From: Salinimicrobium tongyeongense | GTDB taxonomy: Bacteria; Bacteroidota; Bacteroidia; Flavobacteriales; Flavobacteriaceae | Direction of reading: 5' to 3' | NCBI RefSeq assembly: GCF_026109735.1 | Contig: NZ_CP069620.1 | Location: 1,922,001-1,986,000, forward strand | DNA: 64,000 bases | In this document: piece after piece, positions 25,370 through 34,694 of the stretch | Position numbering within the stretch: the stretch's first letter is position 1 | Layout: every line of letters starts with the position of its first letter | Position numbers and translations under genes: made by a program | Notes under the pieces: generated by a model | Told to the model about the DNA's origin: nothing | What the model saw: the letters and a program-made list of their open reading frames with translations, nothing else | Database searches by the model: none

Positions 25370-26542
25370 TTAGTTCAATGCATTGGGATTAGCAATCTCT
25401 ACCTCTTCACCTTCCTGAATGCCACGGGCGCCACTGGTGATGAGTAAGTCTCCCGCCTGCAGGCCAGAAAGTACTTCCACCGAATTGTCATACGCCATTC
25501 CTGTTTTAAGGACCCTCTTTTGAGCTACGCCTGTAGAGTCGGTTTCTTTTTCAACCACAAAAGCCACATTCTCGCCGGCAGAATTTTTCTGGATCAGGTT
25601 TTCAGGAACAATAATGGCATTTTCGGAAGTGTAATCATTGATCCTAACGGTGGCGATGAGGTTGGGTTTTACCTGTTCCTGGCTGGGCGGTACTGCGACC
25701 TGGATCTCGAAGGTGCGGTTGTCGGGATTTACAAAATTCCCTACCTGGCGCACGGTGCTGGTAAAGGAAGTGCCGGTAGCCGCAATGTCTACCATCACTT
25801 CGGTTCCTTTTTCAATGCTTCCCAGGTAAGATTCGGGTACTGCGGCGGTAATGTACATGTCAGACAAATTTATGAGCCTGAAAAGCCTGCTCTGCCCGGG
25901 GCTCACTACTTCTCCCTGTTCTGTAAAAATCTCATCTATCACGCCGCTAAAAGGGGCCCTAACCACTGTTTTTGCCAGTTGCGAACGCATCTGGTTCACC
26001 GAATTTTGCAGGGCCTCATAATTGGTTTTTGCTTCCAGGTACTGTATCTCGCTGCCTATATTTTGTTCCCACAATCTTTGCTGCCTTTCAAAAGTGGTTT
26101 TGGCGAGGGCTGCCTGGGCTTCCATTTGTGCCAGCTGACTCGACAAGCCGCCTTCGTCAATTCTTGCCAGAATTTGCCCTTTTTGAACCCTGTCGCCTTC
26201 CTCTACCCTAATATTCTGAAGAATTCCCGAATATTCAGGATAAATAATGATATTCTGGCGGGTTTCCACGTCCCCGGGCAGTTCAACATAGTGTTTGAAG
26301 AGAGAATCGGAGATCTTTTTAGTGCTTACCAGGGCATAAGCCTTATTTTCGGCCAGTTTTTCGATGGCTGCATCCAATTTTGCGATTTGCGAGGAGAGCT
26401 CACTTTGCCGGGCACTTAAATCGGCTTTTTTGGCCCTTATCTCACTCAGGTCGCCATTTTCAATAATTCCTTCAACAGAATCACTTTTTCCGCAGGAAAC
26501 AAGGAGGAGGAGAATTACGGGGATGAGGTTTATCTTTTTCAT
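25370..26542 (-). CDS. RND efflux periplasmic adaptor (HlyD/AcrA family) lipoprotein
   Basis: The 390-residue protein has a lipobox (VILLLLVSC, Cys17), a coiled-coil hairpin (about 120-190), lipoyl/barrel-sandwich halves (NIRVEEGDRVQKGQILARID; VVRAPFSGVIDEIFTEQGEV) and a C-terminal beta-barrel and membrane-proximal domain. An extra N-terminal coiled coil (about 28-65, LSEIRAKKADLSARQSELSS) precedes the hairpin. It joins the pump to the outer-membrane channel. It is the third gene of the tetR-tolC-adaptor-pump operon. Confidence 0.93.
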   Translation of the reverse strand: MKKINLIPVILLLLVSCGKSDSVEGIIENGDLSEIRAKKADLSARQSELSSQIAKLDAAIEKLAENKAYALVSTKKISDSLFKHYVELPGDVETRQNIIIYPEYSGILQNIRVEEGDRVQKGQILARIDEGGLSSQLAQMEAQAALAKTTFERQQRLWEQNIGSEIQYLEAKTNYEALQNSVNQMRSQLAKTVVRAPFSGVIDEIFTEQGEVVSPGQSRLFRLINLSDMYITAAVPESYLGSIEKGTEVMVDIAATGTSFTSTVRQVGNFVNPDNRTFEIQVAVPPSQEQVKPNLIATVRINDYTSENAIIVPENLIQKNSAGENVAFVVEKETDSTGVAQKRVLKTGMAYDNSVEVLSGLQAGDLLITSGARGIQEGEEVEIANPNALN

Positions 26543-26564
26543 TTTTTTGACAATTCGTTGTTGA

Positions 26565-27926
26565 TTATTCTTCTTCAGAATAAGTTTTGGTGCTAAGTAC
26601 GTTTTCCAGTTCTACTTTGGCGTTGATCACCTCAAGCATGGCCTGTAGCAGCTCTTGTTGCGCGGTGTAGAGTTGCCGCTGTGCCTCGCTAAACTCAAAG
26701 CTGCTGGCAAGGCCTTCAAAGAATTTGATCTGGTTCTTGTTCTCAATTCTTTCGGCCAGGGCGAGGCTTTCCTGCCGGGTTTCAAAATTTTCGAGGCTGT
26801 AGCGGTAGTCGGCTTTTGCGGCATCAATTTCCAAAGAGATCTGGTTGCGGGTTTCCTCGAGTTCCAGCATGGCCTGCTCGTATTCCAGTTGTTTTTGCTT
26901 GGTGCGCGAGTTTCTCATCCCGCTGCTAAACACAGGTACGTTAAGGCTTATCCCCAAAACCGACTGTTGGTAATACACCTGGTCATCATTAAAGAAGGTG
27001 AAAGAATCGCTGTTGCCGGTGGTGCCGTAGTTTACGAAGCCGGTTAAGCTTGGCAAAGCCTTGGCCTTTTCAAGCCTCACATAGATCTTGGCGGCTTCTG
27101 CGGAATTTTGAGCGATGCGCACATCTATATTTTCTTCTACCGGAATGCTTTCTTCCAGCAATTGTAGATCATAAAACTGAAGTGCCAGTGTGTTGAGGTC
27201 ATCTGTTGGGATAATTTTCCGTTCTACCGGAAGGCCCATAGCCATATTGAGCAACTGGTAAGAGATGTTGAGCATTCTCTTGTTGCGGTTCAGGTTGTTC
27301 TCCAGGCTGAGGCGGGTGATTTTTAGCTGCTCTACGTCTTCCTCTTCGGTAAGGCCGTTCTCAAAGATCTTTTGGGTATCGTTGAGGTTTTTTGTCACAT
27401 TCTCCAGGTTGTCCTCAAGGATTTCTACACTTTCTCTGGCCATAAGCACATTGCCGTAGGCGTTGATAATAGCTTTTCTCACCTCTAAATCGGTCTTGAT
27501 TTTGGCATTTTTGGAGATTTGGAGCAGGGTGCGGGCCGACTGTACACCCACAATATAAGAACCGTCAAAAATGAGTTGAGACCAGGTGGCCGTGGCACTC
27601 AGGTTTTGTTGGGTGCCAAAACGCACCGGAACAAAAGATCCGGGTTCGCCTCCGCCAATCTCCCCCGGAATGAGCGTCACCGGCTGCTTCAAAAAGTTCT
27701 GATAATCGGCGTTGGCCGAAATCTGCGGCAGCCCCTGTGAAATGATCTCCCATTTTTGGGCCAGTGCTATTTCAACTTCTTTTTCAGACCTAAGGGAAGA
27801 ATAGTTGTTCTCCAGGCCTATGGCGATAGCTTCTTCAAGCGACAGGGCCAGGGGCTGCGTCTGGGTTTCCTGGGCCGGGCTGTTGAGGTAAAGCAGACTG
27901 CTGAATAAGAATATCAATTTTTTCAT
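26565..27926 (-). CDS. TolC-family outer-membrane efflux protein
   Basis: The 453-residue protein has a signal peptide (about 1-18, SSLLYLNSPAQ) and two TolC repeats of long helices with short barrel strands (SLEEAIAIGLENNYSSLRSEKE at the start; the second repeat from about residue 235). It forms the trimeric outer-membrane exit duct. Its ATG overlaps the TetR stop (ATGA), and 22 bp separate it from the adaptor gene. Confidence 0.92.
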   Translation of the reverse strand: MKKLIFLFSSLLYLNSPAQETQTQPLALSLEEAIAIGLENNYSSLRSEKEVEIALAQKWEIISQGLPQISANADYQNFLKQPVTLIPGEIGGGEPGSFVPVRFGTQQNLSATATWSQLIFDGSYIVGVQSARTLLQISKNAKIKTDLEVRKAIINAYGNVLMARESVEILEDNLENVTKNLNDTQKIFENGLTEEEDVEQLKITRLSLENNLNRNKRMLNISYQLLNMAMGLPVERKIIPTDDLNTLALQFYDLQLLEESIPVEENIDVRIAQNSAEAAKIYVRLEKAKALPSLTGFVNYGTTGNSDSFTFFNDDQVYYQQSVLGISLNVPVFSSGMRNSRTKQKQLEYEQAMLELEETRNQISLEIDAAKADYRYSLENFETRQESLALAERIENKNQIKFFEGLASSFEFSEAQRQLYTAQQELLQAMLEVINAKVELENVLSTKTYSEEE

Positions 27927-28555
27927 GTTGTGCTGCTTGCGGTTAAATAATTTTCCAGTTTTTGGAGACCTTTTTGGCTTACAATGGCCCTCAGGTGGTA
28001 TTCTAAATGCATATTTGTGAGTTGATGAGGGGAGAATTGAGGTTCGGGGAAAAATTCGTGATCTTTGGTTCCCAGAATCCCTACAAAATAAATACGGCTA
28101 ATGAACTCCACGGGAAGCTCACTGCGATAAATGCCTTTTTCAATCCCCTTTTTAAGGTTGTCTCTTGTAATAGCCTTGAGCATTTCCCCTTGCTTTTCCC
28201 TCACTTTTAAGAAAACCTTCGGGTAGTATTTCTGCAATTGGTGCTGAGGGGAAGTTTTTTCGTGCTTTAAATGGGTACAGGCAAATTCTTTAATGGCGTA
28301 TAATTCGGCTATGGGATCTTTGTCTTCAGCTTTAATCTGCTCAATCCCTTCAGCAATATTTTGAAATACAAAGTCGGCCGTGGCGTCTATCAACTTAATT
28401 TTTGTGGGAAAGTGGGCATAAATGGTCTTTTTTGAAATCCCGAGTTCCGCAGCGATCTCATCCATGGTAACGCTTTTCACGCCCAGGCTGATAAACATAT
28501 CGGCTGCCTTTTCTACGATCTTATCTTTCAAGGTTTTGCGCTTATGAAGCTGCAA
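27923..28555 (-). CDS. TetR/AcrR-family repressor of the efflux operon
   Basis: The 210-residue regulator has an N-terminal HTH (about residues 24-52: VKSVTMDEIAAELGISKKTIYAHFPTK spread over the helices) and a helical ligand domain. It leads the efflux operon and overlaps tolC by 4 bp, so it most likely represses its own operon. The frame offers only a TTG at 28555 upstream of the HTH, but a -7 box overlaps that codon (28553-28560). Translation may therefore start at the TTG at 28531. An 8-bp inverted repeat at 28566-28593 is the likely operator. Confidence 0.88.
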   Translation of the reverse strand: MQLHKRKTLKDKIVEKAADMFISLGVKSVTMDEIAAELGISKKTIYAHFPTKIKLIDATADFVFQNIAEGIEQIKAEDKDPIAELYAIKEFACTHLKHEKTSPQHQLQKYYPKVFLKVREKQGEMLKAITRDNLKKGIEKGIYRSELPVEFISRIYFVGILGTKDHEFFPEPQFSPHQLTNMHLEYHLRAIVSQKGLQKLENYLTASSTT

Positions 28556-28593
28556 AGATAAAAACGGAAACTTAAAAAACAGTTAAAGTTTCC
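28553..28593 (-). promoter_or_regulatory. Promoter and candidate TetR operator of the efflux operon
   Basis: On the minus strand the -7 box TATCTTTG (28560-28553) is preceded by arms GGAAACTT and AAGTTTCC (28566-28573 and 28586-28593) with a 12-nt spacer. The repeat covers the -33 region, where a repressor would block the polymerase. Confidence 0.6.
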
Positions 28594-28679
28594 TTAGTTT
28601 TCTAAATGCCCAAAAAAGTAAATTTTAGCGCGGTTTATATATTTATTCCTGTTTTGGTATTTTAGCACAAAATCTATTT

Positions 28680-29654
28680 ATGCTCTCAGTAGACCGCTAT
28701 CAACAGGAATTTGAAGATTACCTTTCCCAAAATATCACAAAACAGGAACCTGCAAACCTCTATGATCCTATGGTTTACATTTTGGGCCTGAGAGGAAAAA
28801 GGGTAAGGCCGGTGCTGGTTTTGATGGCGGCAGAGATTTTTGGCAGTGACTACAAAAAAGCCCTTGATGCTGCACTTGCCATTGAGGTTTTTCACAATTT
28901 TTCGCTGGTACACGACGATATTATGGATGATGCGCCCTTAAGGCGTGGCGAACAAACCGTGCACGAGCGCTGGGATATCAATACCGGGATACTCTCGGGT
29001 GATGCCATGCTCATCAAGGCTTACCAGTTGTTCGAAAATTATCCCGGGGAAACCTTCAGGCGGCTTGCCGAGTTGTTTTCGAGCACTGCAATAAAGGTTT
29101 GTGAAGGGCAGCAGTATGATATGGATTTTGAGCTGCGGGAAAAAGTGAGCATTGAGGAGTACCTTAAAATGATAGAATACAAGACCGCTGTGCTGGTGGG
29201 GGCTTCCCTGAAGATGGGTGCTATTGTTGCTGAAGCTTCCGCAGAAAACTGCGACAGGATCTATGAATTCGGGAGGTTGCTGGGAATCGCATTCCAGTTG
29301 CAGGACGATTATCTAGACGCTTTTGGCGACCCCGATTCCTTCGGAAAACAGGTGGGGGGAGACATTATTGAGAACAAAAAGACCTTTTTGTACCTCACCT
29401 CCTTACAGCAGGCAGCTTCAAAAGAAGCGACACAGCTGGAACATCTGTATTCTATTAATCCGCCAGATCCTTCAGCAAAAGTGGAGACCGTAAAAGGCCT
29501 TTTTGAGAGTAGTGGTGCGGCTGAACTTACCCGTAAAGAAATTCAGAAATACACCACAAAGGCATTTGAGGTGCTCGAGGAATTGCAAATTTCGGAGGAA
29601 AGAAAAAAACCGCTCTACAATTTTGGAAAAGGTTTGATGAACCGGCAGGTTTAA
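28680..29654 (+). CDS. Polyprenyl (trans-isoprenyl) diphosphate synthase
   Basis: The 324-residue enzyme has both Asp-rich motifs of class I prenyltransferases: DDIMD within LVHDDIMDDAPLRRG (about residues 78-92) and DDYLD within FQLQDDYLDAFGD (about 205-217), plus GLRGKRVRPVL at the start. It condenses isopentenyl diphosphate with allylic diphosphates to make longer prenyl chains, for quinones or similar lipids. Product length cannot be settled from motif inspection alone. The stop is 5 bp from the stop of the convergent outer-membrane gene. Confidence 0.93.
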   Translation: MLSVDRYQQEFEDYLSQNITKQEPANLYDPMVYILGLRGKRVRPVLVLMAAEIFGSDYKKALDAALAIEVFHNFSLVHDDIMDDAPLRRGEQTVHERWDINTGILSGDAMLIKAYQLFENYPGETFRRLAELFSSTAIKVCEGQQYDMDFELREKVSIEEYLKMIEYKTAVLVGASLKMGAIVAEASAENCDRIYEFGRLLGIAFQLQDDYLDAFGDPDSFGKQVGGDIIENKKTFLYLTSLQQAASKEATQLEHLYSINPPDPSAKVETVKGLFESSGAAELTRKEIQKYTTKAFEVLEELQISEERKKPLYNFGKGLMNRQV

Positions 29655-29659
29655 AAATA

Positions 29660-30196
29660 TCAAAAATATATAGTGACAAACGGCATTAAGGCATTTGCAT
29701 AAATACTTTTCTCGTCGTCATGCAGCACATCATACCGCAAACCTATGCTCACAGGGCCTGTGACATAACCCAAACCCAGAAAAAGCCCCGGGTACCAGTA
29801 GGAATCGGTCTTATTTGCCCCGTCAAGTTTGAAATCCCGCGAAACATAATGTTCTTCAAATTCTGCGGAAAGCTGTAAAGGGTTTACGGGCCGCAGTAAA
29901 CCAATAAGGCTGCCGCCAATGGTGTAAGAAGAGTGGCGGGAAGTATTATTATAGGAGCCAAGGAGGCCAACTCCGCCAGAAGCAAAAGCGTTGAAATCGT
30001 AGATGGCTTTTGGGGCCACGTATCCGCTGAAGTAGCCATTATTAACATTTAATCCCAAACTTCCCCCAAAATGAACATCTTCCCAAAATGCCCTTTTTGG
30101 CACCTCCCTCACCTGTGCAACCAAATATGAATGAGTGGGATAAAGAGCCAACATTAAAAGCAAAAGCTTCTTTTTGTTAAGGAGAAAGAAGTTCAT
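29660..30196 (-). CDS. Predicted outer-membrane beta-barrel protein
   Basis: The 178-residue product has a signal peptide (about 1-27, LLLLMLALYPTHSYLVAQ) and then alternating aromatic/glycine strands (HFGGSLGLNVNNGYFSGYVAP, SSYTIGGSLIGLLRP, WYPGLFLGLGYVTGPVSIGL), ending in IYF with a terminal Phe as in barrel proteins. No named family is recognised. In flavobacteria this kind of gene lies next to sucA and has been called after it, but nothing in the protein suggests a dehydrogenase role. Confidence 0.7.
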   Translation of the reverse strand: MNFFLLNKKKLLLLMLALYPTHSYLVAQVREVPKRAFWEDVHFGGSLGLNVNNGYFSGYVAPKAIYDFNAFASGGVGLLGSYNNTSRHSSYTIGGSLIGLLRPVNPLQLSAEFEEHYVSRDFKLDGANKTDSYWYPGLFLGLGYVTGPVSIGLRYDVLHDDEKSIYANALMPFVTIYF

Positions 30197-30264
30197 AATG
30201 TTAAAAGTTTTTAAGGTATAAGGTAAATATATTAAATGCTCCTGTGCTTCTTTTTTAAAAATTG

Positions 30265-30272
30265 TACTTTTG
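30265..30272 (+). promoter_or_regulatory. -7 box TACTTTTG of sucA
   Basis: It fits TAnnTTTG and lies 37 bp before the sucA ATG. Confidence 0.6.
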
Positions 30273-30309
30273 TAACGTTTTACAAAAAAGAAACAGGTAG
30301 TTTCATCTT

Positions 30310-33105
30310 ATGGATAAATTTTCATTTTTAAATGCCGCACATACAGCGTATTTCGCTGAGCTCTATGATCAATACCTACAATATCCCGACAGTGTAGAAC
30401 CAAGCTGGAGAGCTTTTTTTCAGGGATTTGATTTTGGTCTGGAAACTTCAGGAAATGGGCAAACCTATATTGAACACCCCGAGAGCGGGGAGCCGGTAGA
30501 AATGTCAGATCAGGTTCTCAAAGAATTCAGGGTGGTAAAACTAATTGAAGGTTATCGCAGTCGCGGCCATCTTTTTACAAGGACCAATCCGGTACGGGAA
30601 AGAAGAAAATACAGCCCCACGCTGGATATTCAGAATTTTGATCTCGAGGAGAGTGACCTTGATACCGTGTTCAATGCGGGAGATATACTAGGCCTAGGCC
30701 CTTCTACCCTCAGGCAAATTGTACAGCATTTGCGCAAGGTGTACTGCGATTCTATTGGGGTGGAATACATGTTCATTAGAAACCCCGAACAGGTTAAGTG
30801 GATACAGGACAGGCTGAATATTAATGAGAACCAGCCTGCATTTACTGCAGATCAAAAGAAACATATTCTCAAGAAGCTCAACGAAGCAGTTTCATTTGAG
30901 AACTTTTTACATACCAAATACGTCGGGCAGAAAAGGTTTTCGCTGGAAGGAGGCGAAAGTTTAATTCCGGCGCTTGATGCTATCATTGAAAGGGCGGCCG
31001 ACTTGGGTGTGAAAGATTTTGTGATGGGAATGGCCCACAGGGGTCGTCTTAGTACCCTCACAAATATCTTCGGAAAAAGTGCAAAAGACATCTTTACCGA
31101 ATTTGACGGAAAAGATTATGAGGAGGATGTTTTTGACGGGGATGTGAAATACCACCTTGGATGGACTTCCTGCCGCAAAACCGACAGCGGGAAAGAGATC
31201 AATATAAATATTGCGCCCAACCCATCCCACCTGGAAACTGTTGGGGCGGTAGTACAGGGAATTACCCGCGGTAAGCAAGACCGTCACTACCAGAATAAAG
31301 CCGATGCCGTGCTTCCTATCATTGTTCACGGGGATGCGGCAATTGCCGGGCAGGGTATAGTTTATGAGATTGTGCAAATGTCACAGCTGGAAGGCTACAC
31401 TACCGGAGGTACCATTCACATTGTGGTAAATAACCAGATTGGGTTTACTACCAACTATCTTGACGGGCGTTCGTCTACATATTGTACAGATGTGGCCAAG
31501 GTCACCAAATCTCCCGTGCTGCACGTAAATGCCGATGATGTTGAAGCTGTGGTGCACGCCGTGTTATTTGCGCTCGACTTCAGGATGAAGTTTGGAAAAG
31601 ATGTGTTTATAGACCTGCTTGGCTATAGAAAATACGGGCATAACGAAGGGGATGAGCCAAGATTTACCCAGCCCAAACTTTACAAGGCTATTGCCAGCCA
31701 CAGTAACCCGCGGGATATTTATGCCAAGAAGTTGCAGGAGCAGGGGGTTATTGATGACTCTCATGTGCAAAAGCTGGAAGAAGAATACAAAGCTAAGCTC
31801 GAAGAGAACCTGGAAGATTCCCGTAAGGAAGAAAAAACCAGGATCACTCCATTTATGCAGGATGAATGGGAAGGTTTTGAGCATGTAGATGAGTCCCGAA
31901 TGATGGAAGATGTAGATACTACCATAGATATGGAGGTACTTACTGAAGTAGCCCAGGCAGTATCGGAACTTCCTTCAGATAAAAAATTCCTTAGAAAAAT
32001 AAAGAAACTGGTAGAGCTTCGCCGCACCATGTTCTTTGAAAACAACAGCCTTGACTGGAGTATGGCCGAATTACTGGCTTACGGTACTCTTATCAAAGAA
32101 GGTTACTATGTAAGAATGAGCGGACAGGATGTGGAAAGAGGAACTTTTTCTCACCGTCACGCTGTGGTTAAGGTAGAAGACAGCGAAGAAGAGATCATCT
32201 TGCTTAACCAGATTAAAGGCACCATTTGCGATACCAAGAAAGGTTCGTCTTGTGACCTTAAGATCTATAACTCTCTTTTGTCTGAGTATGGTGTGGTTGG
32301 GTTTGATTATGGCTATGCCATGGCAAGCCCCAACTGTCTTACTATTTGGGAAGCGCAGTTTGGAGACTTTAGCAATGGAGCCCAAATAATGATTGACCAG
32401 TATATTTCGGCAGCCGAAGATAAATGGAAGCTTCAGAACGGATTGGTGATGTTCCTGCCTCATGGTTACGAAGGGCAGGGGGCAGAACACTCTTCGGGAA
32501 GAATGGAGCGATACCTGCAGCTATGCGCCAAAGACAATATGTTTGTTGCCGATGTTACCACGCCTGCAAACATGTTTCACCTGTTGAGAAGGCAAATGAA
32601 GGTGAACTACAGGAAACCTTTGATTATCTTTACTCCTAAGAGTTTGTTGAGGCATCCAAAAGTTGTCTCTACAAAAGAAGAGTTCGCAAATGGCACTTTC
32701 CAGCCTCTGCTTGACGATGCCTCTGCCAATAGTAGTAAGATTATATCCCTTGTGTTCTGTACCGGGAAATTCTACTATGACCTGCTTGAGCGCAGGGAAG
32801 AATTAGGGCGTGATGACGTGGCGCTGGTGCGCATTGAGCAGTTGTTCCCCTTGCCGTATGAGCAGATAAGAGCAGTGCTTGCGAAGTATGAAAATGCCGA
32901 AGACGTGGTGTGGGCACAGGAAGAGCCAAGAAATATGGGCGCTTATAGCCATTTGTTACTACATTTGGATGAAGCAAAGAGCTTTAGGGTGTGCAGCAGG
33001 AAGTTCTATGGTTCGCCTGCGGCAGGAAGTTCTGTGAGGTTCAAGAAGCGTCACGAAAAAGTTATAGAATCTGTTTTTGATAAGACCTCAGAGGTCACTG
33101 TTTAA
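30310..33105 (+). CDS. sucA: 2-oxoglutarate dehydrogenase E1 component
   Basis: The 931-residue thiamine-diphosphate enzyme decarboxylates 2-oxoglutarate and transfers succinyl to the lipoyl group of SucB in the citric acid cycle. Seen are the N-terminal YFAELYDQYLQYPDSVEPSW motif (about residues 14-33) typical of SucA, MAHRGRLSTL, HGDAAIAGQG, the ThDP region with NNQIGFTT, and PHGYEGQGAEHSSGRMER near 725. The length is normal. sucB follows 56 bp downstream on the same strand, so they form one operon. The E3 subunit is not in this window. Confidence 0.97.
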   Translation: MDKFSFLNAAHTAYFAELYDQYLQYPDSVEPSWRAFFQGFDFGLETSGNGQTYIEHPESGEPVEMSDQVLKEFRVVKLIEGYRSRGHLFTRTNPVRERRKYSPTLDIQNFDLEESDLDTVFNAGDILGLGPSTLRQIVQHLRKVYCDSIGVEYMFIRNPEQVKWIQDRLNINENQPAFTADQKKHILKKLNEAVSFENFLHTKYVGQKRFSLEGGESLIPALDAIIERAADLGVKDFVMGMAHRGRLSTLTNIFGKSAKDIFTEFDGKDYEEDVFDGDVKYHLGWTSCRKTDSGKEININIAPNPSHLETVGAVVQGITRGKQDRHYQNKADAVLPIIVHGDAAIAGQGIVYEIVQMSQLEGYTTGGTIHIVVNNQIGFTTNYLDGRSSTYCTDVAKVTKSPVLHVNADDVEAVVHAVLFALDFRMKFGKDVFIDLLGYRKYGHNEGDEPRFTQPKLYKAIASHSNPRDIYAKKLQEQGVIDDSHVQKLEEEYKAKLEENLEDSRKEEKTRITPFMQDEWEGFEHVDESRMMEDVDTTIDMEVLTEVAQAVSELPSDKKFLRKIKKLVELRRTMFFENNSLDWSMAELLAYGTLIKEGYYVRMSGQDVERGTFSHRHAVVKVEDSEEEIILLNQIKGTICDTKKGSSCDLKIYNSLLSEYGVVGFDYGYAMASPNCLTIWEAQFGDFSNGAQIMIDQYISAAEDKWKLQNGLVMFLPHGYEGQGAEHSSGRMERYLQLCAKDNMFVADVTTPANMFHLLRRQMKVNYRKPLIIFTPKSLLRHPKVVSTKEEFANGTFQPLLDDASANSSKIISLVFCTGKFYYDLLERREELGRDDVALVRIEQLFPLPYEQIRAVLAKYENAEDVVWAQEEPRNMGAYSHLLLHLDEAKSFRVCSRKFYGSPAAGSSVRFKKRHEKVIESVFDKTSEVTV

Positions 33106-33161
33106 ATAATTGGAAAATTTGTCAGCAGTAGTTGGCGTATAAAAATAAAAAAGAAGAAATC

Positions 33162-34448
33162 ATGGCTTTAGAAATGAAAGTCCCTTCTCCGGGAGAATCA
33201 ATTACCGAAGTAGAAATCGCACAGTGGCTGGTTTCAGACGGAGATTATGTAGAAAAAGATCAGGCAATTGCCGAAGTAGACAGCGACAAAGCGACCCTTG
33301 AACTTCCGGCAGAAGCCAGCGGGATCATCACCCTTAAGGCAGAAGAAGGCGATGCCGTAGCTGTAGGGCAGGTGGTTTGCCTTATTGATACCGATGCTCC
33401 AAAACCCGGAGTTGGAGAGAGTGATTCTAAAGAAGTGGTAAAAGAAGAGAAGCAGGCAACTTCAGCTAAAGAAGAAGAGCTTGAATCTTCAGAAAAAGAC
33501 AATAAAAAGGCGGAGGCCAAAACCGAATCGTCTTCAAAACCAAGTACTCCGGCTCAACAGCAGGATACTTATGCTACAGGCAGCCCTTCACCCGCAGCCA
33601 GGAAAATCCTGGATGAGAAAGGAATGGATGCAAAGTCGGTTAAAGGTACAGGCCGTGATGGCAGGATCACCAAAGAAGATGCTGCAAATGCAAAACCCTC
33701 CATGGGTACTCCGGGTAATGGTAAGCGCGGGGAAGAGCGCAAGAAAATGTCTATGTTGCGCCGCCGTTTGGCCGAGCGTTTGGTAGATGTTAAGAATGAA
33801 ACCGCTATGCTTACTACTTTTAACGAAGTAGACATGTCGGCGATCTTCTCGCTTCGCAAGCAGTACAAAGATGAATTTAAAGACAGGCACGGGGTAAGCC
33901 TCGGCTTTATGTCTTTCTTTACTCTTGCGGTAGTGAGAGCCCTTGATCTTTATCCCGGTGTGAATTCAATGATCGATGGAGATTACCAGGTAAAGTATGA
34001 CTACAAAGACATAAGTATTGCCGTATCTGGGCCAAAAGGTTTGATGGTGCCGGTTTTGAGAAATGCCGAAAATATGAGCTTTAGGGCTGTAGAGGCCGAG
34101 ATCAAGCGTCTTGCCATCAAGGTGCGCGACGGTCAAATCACTGTTGATGAAATGACCGGAGGTACCTTTACCATTACCAATGGCGGGGTGTTTGGATCTA
34201 TGCTTTCTACGCCAATCATCAATCCTCCGCAAAGCGGAATCCTCGGAATGCACAATATTGTAGACCGCCCTGTTGCTATTGACGGGCATGTGGAGATTCG
34301 TCCTATCATGTATGTTGCCCTTTCCTACGATCACAGGATCATTGATGGTAAAGAATCTGTAGGTTTCCTTGTGGCAGTAAAAGAAGCCCTTGAAAACCCT
34401 GAAGAACTGCTGATGGATAACGACGTGAAAAGAGCTCTGGAGCTCTAG
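33162..34448 (+). CDS. sucB: 2-oxoglutarate dehydrogenase E2 (dihydrolipoyllysine succinyltransferase)
   Basis: The 428-residue protein has one lipoyl domain (about 1-76) with the lipoylated Lys in [10 protein letters not shown], a charged Lys/Glu/Ser linker (about 85-145), a peripheral-subunit-binding domain (about 148-185, [12 protein letters not shown]...[11 protein letters not shown]) and the catalytic acyltransferase domain (about 195-428) with the HRIIDG active site. I chose the ATG at 33162, which is preceded by AAGAAGAAAT; a TTG at 33132 gives a non-family extension. A strong terminator follows. Confidence 0.96.
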   Translation: MALEMKVPSPGESITEVEIAQWLVSDGDYVEKDQAIAEVDSDKATLELPAEASGIITLKAEEGDAVAVGQVVCLIDTDAPKPGVGESDSKEVVKEEKQATSAKEEELESSEKDNKKAEAKTESSSKPSTPAQQQDTYATGSPSPAARKILDEKGMDAKSVKGTGRDGRITKEDAANAKPSMGTPGNGKRGEERKKMSMLRRRLAERLVDVKNETAMLTTFNEVDMSAIFSLRKQYKDEFKDRHGVSLGFMSFFTLAVVRALDLYPGVNSMIDGDYQVKYDYKDISIAVSGPKGLMVPVLRNAENMSFRAVEAEIKRLAIKVRDGQITVDEMTGGTFTITNGGVFGSMLSTPIINPPQSGILGMHNIVDRPVAIDGHVEIRPIMYVALSYDHRIIDGKESVGFLVAVKEALENPEELLMDNDVKRALEL

Positions 34449-34463
34449 GGTCTTTAAAATAGT

Positions 34464-34508
34464 AAAAAAGAAAGGCAATGATTTCAAAAATCATTGCCTT
34501 TCTTTTTT
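34464..34508 (+). terminator. Rho-independent terminator after sucB
   Basis: AAAGAAAGGCAATGATTT pairs with AAATCATTGCCTTTCTTT around a short loop and a T-run follows. The A-rich left side would also allow termination on the minus strand, after the small gene at 34512-34616. Confidence 0.92.
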
Positions 34509-34511
34509 GTG

Positions 34512-34616
34512 CTAATAGGCCAACAGGGTGTAGATGTTGAGCAACAGCACAAAAATTATGAATACTGCCATCAAAGCCGGAAACACCGGCAGGTGCTTTA
34601 GGTTTAAGAAATTCAT
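34512..34616 (-). CDS. Putative 34-residue single-helix membrane protein
   Basis: An ATG at 34614-34616 opens a 34-codon frame that reads MNFLNLKHLPVF, then a hydrophobic helix of about 20 residues (ALMAVFIIFVLLLNIYTLLA), and ends in Tyr-stop. A bidirectional terminator follows directly. This is a common size for Bacteroidota small membrane proteins that gene callers miss. The upstream sequence holds no clear Shine-Dalgarno site and only an A/T-rich leader. Conservation alone can settle it. Confidence 0.4.
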   Translation of the reverse strand: MNFLNLKHLPVFPALMAVFIIFVLLLNIYTLLAY

Positions 34617-34694
34617 AGCGGTAGATTTTTTTGGTAACTGTAAGTTAGAAAAAACACTGCCGCTCCCATATGGGGGGAATCCCCCAATTTTTAC

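Noticed and set aside
33132-33161. TTG start for sucB
   Set aside because: The lipoyl domain starts at the ATG at 33162 and a good ribosome binding site precedes it.
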